Positions 58,101-64,000 of a stretch of 64,000 nucleotides of DNA are shown here, piece after piece; position 1 is the stretch's first letter; each line of letters starts with the position of its first letter. Source of the stretch: Phycisphaeraceae bacterium (GTDB lineage Bacteria; Planctomycetota; Phycisphaerae; Phycisphaerales; UBA1924); NCBI GenBank assembly GCA_019454185.1, contig CP075368.1, forward strand, positions 744,001 through 808,000. The letters are read 5' to 3'. Made by a program: the position numbers and the translations under genes. The notes beneath the pieces were generated by a model. The model made no database searches. It saw only the letters and a list, made by a program, of their open reading frames with translations, and had not been told where the DNA came from.

Positions 58101-59935
58101 AAGCCACCACGAAACAACCCGCGAAGTGCTTCGGAGTGAGGCGGAGGGGCTTCACGCTGGTAGAGACGCTCGTGGCGATCGGCGCGGTCGCGCTGATCTC
58201 GGTCGGCATCGCGGCGATCTTTCAGTCGGTCGGGCGGACGGTGACCACGGGGCGGCGTGTGAGCAACTTCTCGCAGTTCGCGACGCTCGTCGAGCGTCAG
58301 ATGCGGGCTGACTTTTCGAGGATGACGCGTGACGGCTACCTGGTGATCCACCACCAGTACGCGTCCGATCTGAACGGGCGGCGGATCAATGTGCTGCCGT
58401 ATGAGGGTGCGCTTGCATCGGAGGCACGTCAGCGGCGGATCGATGAGATCTTGTTTTTTGCGAAGGGTGATTTCACTTCTGGTCGTGAGCCGATGTCGCC
58501 GGGCGTGATTGCGCGATCGGGGACTGCCGCGATTTACTACGGGCACGGCGCGGTCTGGCCTGTCGGGTTCGACAGTCTCGGCAACATCTGGCGTCGGCCC
58601 GAGGTGAACTCGATTCCGACGGTGACTGCTCCTCTGACGCTGGGGTATCGCCCGAGTGCGACGGCCTCTGTCGAGGAGTTCCCCAACCAGTTTTCTTCAT
58701 CCTGGAATCTGCTGCGTCACGTCACACTGCTCGCGCCGCTCGCATCGACGGAGACACGCTACGCGCCGAGCGGGGCGTTCGGTTATCCGGCAAGCAGTCC
58801 GTTCCTGATCGATCAGGATACGCAGATCGCTCTGCAGCCCGCGGCCGTCAGTTTGTTCCGCACACTCTCGCGCATGAACCTTGGCGCGGGTGGCGGGCCC
58901 GTTGTCGGGCCGGGAATCCGGCCTCTGCGAGAATCGACCTCGGGCGGGCTTCTGACCAGGCGGCCTCTTCGCTCGACCGGTCTGGTTGACATCGCAACGA
59001 CTGATCTTGCGGAGATCCGATCGATCTCTCAGTCCATGGCGAAGAGCAACAAAACCGACATCCTTAGGCCGGGCGACATCGCCGGGGCGGGGCGGTTCGA
59101 GAACTTCCGCAAGCAGCAGATCGAGGAGGACGCGAACGACCCGGTGAGACGCCCAGGAGGGTTCAACGTCATTCCTCGCCTCACTCGTCCCAACATCGAG
59201 TCGCCCTCTGCGAATCCTGATCGCGATGTTCTGAGCAACATCCAGAACTGGATGCGAGAGGCGTTCCCCGCGAATTCGTTCGGCGATCCGAGTTCTCTTG
59301 CGGCGGAGTCAGGGGCGTATATCCGCATGAGGGCGGAGCAGGTGCCGCCGGATTACTTCACGGCTTCGTCGCTGGTGAACGACCTTGAGCGGACGTACCG
59401 GCGTGCGGACCAGTTGATGCTGACTTCTTCTGTGTTTGTGCCGCGTTGCTCGGAGTTGATCATCGAGTGGAGTTTCGGCCAGGCGGACACGAACGGTCGG
59501 TTGGTGTGGTACGGCGGGAAGGAGACGCCGGGTATCGCGGGCGACACGATCCGGCTGTATCCGGGGCTGCCGTCGCTGAAGCCTCCCGCCTCTGAAGCTG
59601 CGTGGTATCGTCCGTTCTCGTCGCTCCCGGCCTCTGCGAGTGCGGCGCGAGATCACCGGCTCTCGCCTTATCTGATCTATGACGCGCTGGCTCTTGCGAA
59701 CTTTGAGCCGGCGTCTGCGGCTATGAACACCAATGCCCAGGCGACCGCGCACTTTGGCTATATCGATCCGACGTGGCCGGGTGCGGGGTCGCCGGGTGCG
59801 AGCGAGCCGCGCACGCTGCCGTGGGCGTGGCCGAAGCTGATTCGTGTGACGATGACGCTGTCCGATCCCGTTGACCCGTCGGTCGAAGAGACGTTCCAGT
59901 TTGTGTTCGAACTTCCTGCAGATCCGATGCCGTGA
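58097..59935 (+). CDS. GspJ/PilW-like minor pseudopilin, extended
   Basis: A 612-residue pseudopilin. RRRGFTLVETLVAIGAVALI is a canonical leader with Gly before Phe and Glu5. SNFSQFATLVERQMRADFSR after the helix matches GspJ/PilW. The rest is a long globular region with INVLPYEGALASEARQRR and many Ser/Arg-rich stretches; GspJ is usually about 200 residues. It is coupled to gspI and ends 65 bases before the next gene. Confidence 0.82.
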   Translation: MKATTKQPAKCFGVRRRGFTLVETLVAIGAVALISVGIAAIFQSVGRTVTTGRRVSNFSQFATLVERQMRADFSRMTRDGYLVIHHQYASDLNGRRINVLPYEGALASEARQRRIDEILFFAKGDFTSGREPMSPGVIARSGTAAIYYGHGAVWPVGFDSLGNIWRRPEVNSIPTVTAPLTLGYRPSATASVEEFPNQFSSSWNLLRHVTLLAPLASTETRYAPSGAFGYPASSPFLIDQDTQIALQPAAVSLFRTLSRMNLGAGGGPVVGPGIRPLRESTSGGLLTRRPLRSTGLVDIATTDLAEIRSISQSMAKSNKTDILRPGDIAGAGRFENFRKQQIEEDANDPVRRPGGFNVIPRLTRPNIESPSANPDRDVLSNIQNWMREAFPANSFGDPSSLAAESGAYIRMRAEQVPPDYFTASSLVNDLERTYRRADQLMLTSSVFVPRCSELIIEWSFGQADTNGRLVWYGGKETPGIAGDTIRLYPGLPSLKPPASEAAWYRPFSSLPASASAARDHRLSPYLIYDALALANFEPASAAMNTNAQATAHFGYIDPTWPGAGSPGASEPRTLPWAWPKLIRVTMTLSDPVDPSVEETFQFVFELPADPMP

Positions 59936-60000
59936 CTTCTTGAGTGAGCACGCGTTGTCCGTGGGCGGGTGGGCCGTTCCGGAGCCATGGAGACCAACCG

Positions 60001-63000
60001 ATGAGCATCCTCCACAACGCCAGATCCCTTGCGCGACGCACGCTTCGCAGCCAGCGACGGGGCACGTTCATCGTGCTTGTTGTCGGCATGCTAGCGCTGA
60101 TGACCATTCTCGCGGTCGTGTACTTCTCGATCGGTCAGGGCGATGCGCGCTCGAGCGCAGCGATGGTCAGCGCGAGCAAGCGTGACGATGTTGCGATCGT
60201 GGTGCGCGACCACATCAAGATGATCCTTGCGGACGATGTGAGAGCATCGATCGATCCGGGTTCTGGCGCGATTGATCGGGTGCAGCGGTATCAGCGCGAG
60301 GCGTGGGATTACCCCTGGACGAGCCCGGTGTGGCGGACGGTCTCTGCGACACCCGCGCTCCGGTTCAACCCGATCGGCACGCGGGGCGATGACCCCTACC
60401 TCGCGTCGAGCGAGCCGACGATTCTGGGTACGGGCCGGACATGGTCGGACGAGCCGCTGCACCAGTCGTATCGGAGCAAGCGTGACTGGCTGCATCTCAG
60501 CAACATCGCGCCCGATGGGAACTACGTGAATCTCTATAACCTTCGGCCGAGCTCCGCGGGCGGGCCACCTTCGGGCGGGTTCGGGGCGACTCCGATCGAG
60601 ATGCGTCGTTACCTGTCTCTCTTCGACCAGAACGGGAATCCCGGGTACACGCGGCTCGATGACGACACGACGGCGCTCGATCCGGAGGTGCCGGCGCATC
60701 TCTCTTACCGCCAGCGGCACGCGTTTCGGCCGCTGTATGACGACAGGCCGTACAACGATCGCGATTACATTCCGTATTCCTATGCGGACGCGGACGGCGA
60801 TGGATTCGTCGACTCACGGTGGCAGGAGTTGGTGAACGCGTCGAATCCGTCAGCCGCAGCGACGGATCTGATCAGGGCTGCGGACGGGCGGCGTTATTTC
60901 GTCGCTGCGCGAATCGTGGATCTTTCCGGTCGGATCAACGTGAACACAGCGACGGACTTTGTGAATGCGCCGTCGAACGATTCGCCTGCTGGTATGAGTC
61001 CTGCTGATATCGATCTGCGTTCGATCCTGACGATGCAGGATTCCTACGAGGTGTACGCAACGGCGTTCGGGAGCCCGGTCGGAACACACGGCACGGGCGA
61101 TTATCGTGTGTGGAACCCGACGGATGCGACTTCGGTCGAGAACTATTCCGCGTTGAACAACGACTTTGCCTATCAGGTCGGCATCGGTGGGTACAACGCG
61201 TTGCGTCTGTCTCTTGAGACGTCGATCGTTCCGCCTCCACGCACGAACCTGACGACCTTTGCCACGCAGTATCTCGGCGATGGGGCGACGGGGAATCGCG
61301 TGATGCCGAACGGGCTCGAGCGGGAGAAATCGTTTCTCGCGTCGGGTTCCGGGTCGGCGGGGGCGACCCTGCTCACGGACGGTCTCGCGTTCTCGGGTGG
61401 GTTCGGGCTGTCCGATCTCACGGAGTTGCTGACGTATCGCGTAGCCAACGATCCCGAGCAGGTTTCGATTCTTGAGTCTGCACTCGGCGGTCGGTTCCCT
61501 GAGGCGGGCGCGGATGCGGCCGGCACACGTCGGTACAGCCCGTTGCGTGACAATCGCCAGCTTTCGTTTGAGATTCCCGGGGCGACGCTGCTTCCAACGG
61601 ATGCGGGGAAGCTGGATGCGACGCGGCTTCTGTTCGCGACAGACATCAGGCAGCGTCTGACGACGCACTCGGGGGCGAGACCGATTCGACCGGCACCGAC
61701 GAATTCGATTGATTTGCAGACGAACACTGCTGTCTCAAGCTACGACTTCTCGACGAATGTGATCTCGCTCGTTCGGAACCGGAACGCCGCACGGCTGTTC
61801 AGGGGGTACGCGGATGCGCTTGCGCCTTACAGCGCGATCAGCGGCGTCTGGAACAGGACAGCATCGGACTTCGCGCAGACCAGGTTCCTTGCCTACGGCT
61901 ACGACGGTCCGGAGGTGGCGGTGCGTCTTGCAGCGCACAGCGCGATCAATCTTCTGGCTGCGAGCGGGCGTGACGGCACCGTCGATACGCGTGAGTTCGA
62001 GCCCTATCCCTACACACTGATTCTTCATGAGGGAGCCCGCACGCAGTTGATCTCGGATTCGGGTCTTCCGGTTGCCGGGCGTACGTTCAGGCAGGGGTGG
62101 TGGCAGCCGATCGAACGCCAGCTCGATCTGACATCGACACGGATCGCGCCGACCGGTACGACGTCCCCGACGCACGCGGTCACGGTGTACGGTGTCAAGC
62201 CCCAGCCGGTGATCACACAGGCCAGCGCGTACACGATCTACATCGATGCGCCGCAGGTGCTTGGCGGCGATGCCGATATCGGGGCGAGCGACGGCGGGGT
62301 GCCGCCGGTGATCGAGGTGCGCCCCATCACGATCAACGGCGATGCGAGCTGGGGGAACTCTGACTATCTCGGACGGATATTGGCGATCCAGTTGACGAAC
62401 CCGTTCAAAGATGTGGACATTCCGCTGAGCAGGGATGATGTGACCACGGATGGAACATCACTCTCGCCGACTGATGTTCTGTACACTTATTACATCGAGT
62501 TCGGAGGCAGGACGTATAAGCTCGTCGCGATCGATCCCACGGATCTTTCCTCGCCGCAGAAGGCGATCGTGCTCCGGCGCGGCGAGACACGCAACTTCGT
62601 GATTCTCGATGCCGAATACTCGACGTTCAATGCACGCTGGAATGCTGTGTATTCTCGGTACTCTACCGGCCCGATCGACCCTGACGGCTCTCCGTTCCGT
62701 TCCTGGCTGAACGCCCAGCTCTCAGTCGAGAACACCACGGGTGTTGTCCAGCCCGTGATCATCCCAGCGATGAACGCCACGAGCGGCACTCTTGCCTCAG
62801 CCGGAGAGATATTCGCAGGCACCGAGTCTCAGCATCGGTCGATCCGGTTGTGGCGAGCGATGATCAGCGGTGCGACAGATGACAATCTCACCGCATCATC
62901 TGGTGCGAATAACAGAGAGAATGACTACCTGGTCGATCGACTGCGGGATCCCGCGGCTTCGGGGGTCTCTCTGAAGAGGGATCTGCCGCCCGGACAGAAC

Positions 63001-64000
63001 GACATCGGCGGCACGATCGGGCGCGAGGAGAGCTTCTCCGGCTCTCTCCCCGCAGGCAATGACAACACGGGCTTCACGATCGCCCTGCGAGCTTCGATCC
63101 GCCGTCCCGACGAGGGCACGGTTGGCGATACGGGCATTCCGGCATATGTGATTGAGTCGAAGACGAACAGCCGCAACTCTCGCACGTCGGATTCTCTCTC
63201 GACGGCTTCGCTGAACAAGTCGGACTTCACACCGAATACCAATGGTGCATACCAGCGGTTCACGACCTTTATTTCGGGCACGACGGGGGCGCCCCCTTCA
63301 GACATCCTTCTGGCAACGGCGCGCCAGCGTGCCGGGATCAAGACGGGTTCGGGGATCGGTAACAATCTTTCATCGGTCGCTTTCAGCAATCTGGTGGTGG
63401 AGTTCCCGCGCTCGCTGCGGAACAGGGTCAACAACGGGACGCTGCGGCTTGCGGATCTCTATCTGCCGATGGCCATTGGTCCCTTTGTTGAGATGGACGA
63501 GACCGGCGCGGCAACGCTCAACGACGCGAGCGCGGCAACCGACAGGTTCTACACGCTGGGCGAGGCGTTGGCGCTCGCACTCGATTATGACAGAGGACCG
63601 GCGGGGTCGCCCATGGAGGGGCTCGGGAACCCGCTGAGGAATCCGGGTATTGCCGATCCTCGTCCCGCCCTCGATCGCGGGCATCTGGTCCTCGACGATT
63701 ACGTTCTGTTCAGGAACGGTGGGGGTGCACTGCGGTTTGATTATCCGGTTGCCGGCGAGCCGCTGGACATCCTGTATGGGTCTGGTGCGCCCGCGGCATT
63801 GTCGCTCATGGACATTTTCCACACGATGGACGATCGGTACAGGTCTCAGCGAGTCGCGACATCGGGCCTCATCAACATCAACACTGCGCCGGTCGAGGTG
63901 CTCCGTGCAGCGAGGTTGCTGAGCCCGTTCGACCAGCGGAGTTCTGATTGGTGGTTCACGCCTGCATCGCAGCACAACCGGACGTCGGATATCGCTTCCA
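60001..64000 (+). CDS. Giant GspK-like pseudopilin (3' end beyond window)
   Basis: I read this gene by eye; it is open for 1333 codons to the right edge. It starts MSILHNARSLARRTLRSQRR with the helix GTFIVLVVGMLALMTILAVV, the GspK-type leader (Gly, no Glu5). Two GspK-like helix-hairpin motifs are visible: RINVNTATDFVNAP (about residues 315-328) and LININTAPVEVLRAARLLSP (about 1292-1311), the INxNTAPxEVL pattern. GspK normally caps the pseudopilus tip and is about 330 residues, so this is more than four times longer. GGAG lies eight bases before the ATG. It is the fifth and last visible pseudopilin of the operon. Confidence 0.85.
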   Translation, partial: MSILHNARSLARRTLRSQRRGTFIVLVVGMLALMTILAVVYFSIGQGDARSSAAMVSASKRDDVAIVVRDHIKMILADDVRASIDPGSGAIDRVQRYQREAWDYPWTSPVWRTVSATPALRFNPIGTRGDDPYLASSEPTILGTGRTWSDEPLHQSYRSKRDWLHLSNIAPDGNYVNLYNLRPSSAGGPPSGGFGATPIEMRRYLSLFDQNGNPGYTRLDDDTTALDPEVPAHLSYRQRHAFRPLYDDRPYNDRDYIPYSYADADGDGFVDSRWQELVNASNPSAAATDLIRAADGRRYFVAARIVDLSGRINVNTATDFVNAPSNDSPAGMSPADIDLRSILTMQDSYEVYATAFGSPVGTHGTGDYRVWNPTDATSVENYSALNNDFAYQVGIGGYNALRLSLETSIVPPPRTNLTTFATQYLGDGATGNRVMPNGLEREKSFLASGSGSAGATLLTDGLAFSGGFGLSDLTELLTYRVANDPEQVSILESALGGRFPEAGADAAGTRRYSPLRDNRQLSFEIPGATLLPTDAGKLDATRLLFATDIRQRLTTHSGARPIRPAPTNSIDLQTNTAVSSYDFSTNVISLVRNRNAARLFRGYADALAPYSAISGVWNRTASDFAQTRFLAYGYDGPEVAVRLAAHSAINLLAASGRDGTVDTREFEPYPYTLILHEGARTQLISDSGLPVAGRTFRQGWWQPIERQLDLTSTRIAPTGTTSPTHAVTVYGVKPQPVITQASAYTIYIDAPQVLGGDADIGASDGGVPPVIEVRPITINGDASWGNSDYLGRILAIQLTNPFKDVDIPLSRDDVTTDGTSLSPTDVLYTYYIEFGGRTYKLVAIDPTDLSSPQKAIVLRRGETRNFVILDAEYSTFNARWNAVYSRYSTGPIDPDGSPFRSWLNAQLSVENTTGVVQPVIIPAMNATSGTLASAGEIFAGTESQHRSIRLWRAMISGATDDNLTASSGANNRENDYLVDRLRDPAASGVSLKRDLPPGQNDIGGTIGREESFSGSLPAGNDNTGFTIALRASIRRPDEGTVGDTGIPAYVIESKTNSRNSRTSDSLSTASLNKSDFTPNTNGAYQRFTTFISGTTGAPPSDILLATARQRAGIKTGSGIGNNLSSVAFSNLVVEFPRSLRNRVNNGTLRLADLYLPMAIGPFVEMDETGAATLNDASAATDRFYTLGEALALALDYDRGPAGSPMEGLGNPLRNPGIADPRPALDRGHLVLDDYVLFRNGGGALRFDYPVAGEPLDILYGSGAPAALSLMDIFHTMDDRYRSQRVATSGLININTAPVEVLRAARLLSPFDQRSSDWWFTPASQHNRTSDIAS

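Noticed and set aside
1..64000. CRISPR arrays, insertion sequences, prophage
   Set aside because: No spaced identical repeats of CRISPR length, no transposase or integrase motifs and no phage structural genes were seen. The only tandem arrays are the octamer and 12-base repeats listed as features.

Overview
The window is GC-rich, gene-dense bacterial chromosome, most likely from the Planctomycetota and probably the class Phycisphaerae. Four things point there: a secreted subtilisin with an LEPR-XLL-like N-terminus (LEQRTLLSG); a secreted protein ending in a PAPSSLAVCGLAGL-type anchor followed by RRRR; a hybrid type IV pilus / type II secretion operon with very large minor pseudopilins; and many short operons on both strands. 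No tRNA, rRNA, tmRNA, CRISPR array, integrase or insertion sequence was recognised. Two genes run off the edges: an acetyltransferase on the left and a giant GspK-like gene on the right.

Layout. Positions 1-4500 (mostly minus) hold an Eis-like acetyltransferase, a DUF1569 protein, a metal-handling group (HMA lipoprotein, outer-membrane channel, DUF2946-like protein), a DUF2798 protein and a PAP2 phosphatase. Positions 4499-13708 hold a GT39 glycosyltransferase with TruB, a two-gene membrane operon, lemA with an M48 protease separated by an octamer tandem repeat, RlmE, IscX with ferredoxin, and release factor 3. Positions 13781-21126 hold a GT2/LAB_N lipid-glycosylation pair, two coupled unknown genes, a secreted DUF4394 protein divergent from an ECF sigma/anti-sigma pair, and a Na/phosphate symporter.

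Positions 21140-26139 are the 2-oxoacid (pyruvate) dehydrogenase operon, with an AT-richer AAA ATPase gene sitting between E1 alpha and E1 beta. Positions 26281-38794 are an acyl-CoA / branched-chain catabolism region: acyl-CoA dehydrogenase, three crotonase paralogues, HMG-CoA lyase and a B12-binding/MeaB GTPase fusion. It is interrupted by a 1775-residue S8 peptidase. Positions 38890-48798 hold a SpoIIE-type phosphatase, MqnD (futalosine menaquinone pathway), an FAH-family hydrolase, a second lemA operon, SmpB, an orphan F1 epsilon subunit, an orphan FecCD permease, TruD, a pseudouridine synthase-methyltransferase fusion and CoaB.

From 48914 to the right edge is a plus-strand assembly operon: GspE/PilB, PilT, a second GspE/PilB, GspF/PilC, then four overlapping pseudopilin genes (G, H, I, J types) and the start of a giant GspK-like gene. 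The ATPases and GspF/PilC would drive assembly and retraction of a pseudopilus made from the downstream subunits. The secretin, alignment proteins and prepilin peptidase are not in view.

Several monocistronic genes have a good -10 hexamer only 5-9 bases before the ATG and no Shine-Dalgarno, which suggests leaderless transcripts alongside conventional GGAG-led genes. The strongest candidates for something undescribed are the ATPase inside the dehydrogenase operon, the RluA-methyltransferase fusion, the B12-GTPase fusion without a mutase, the giant GspK, and the metal lipoprotein plus outer-membrane channel pair.
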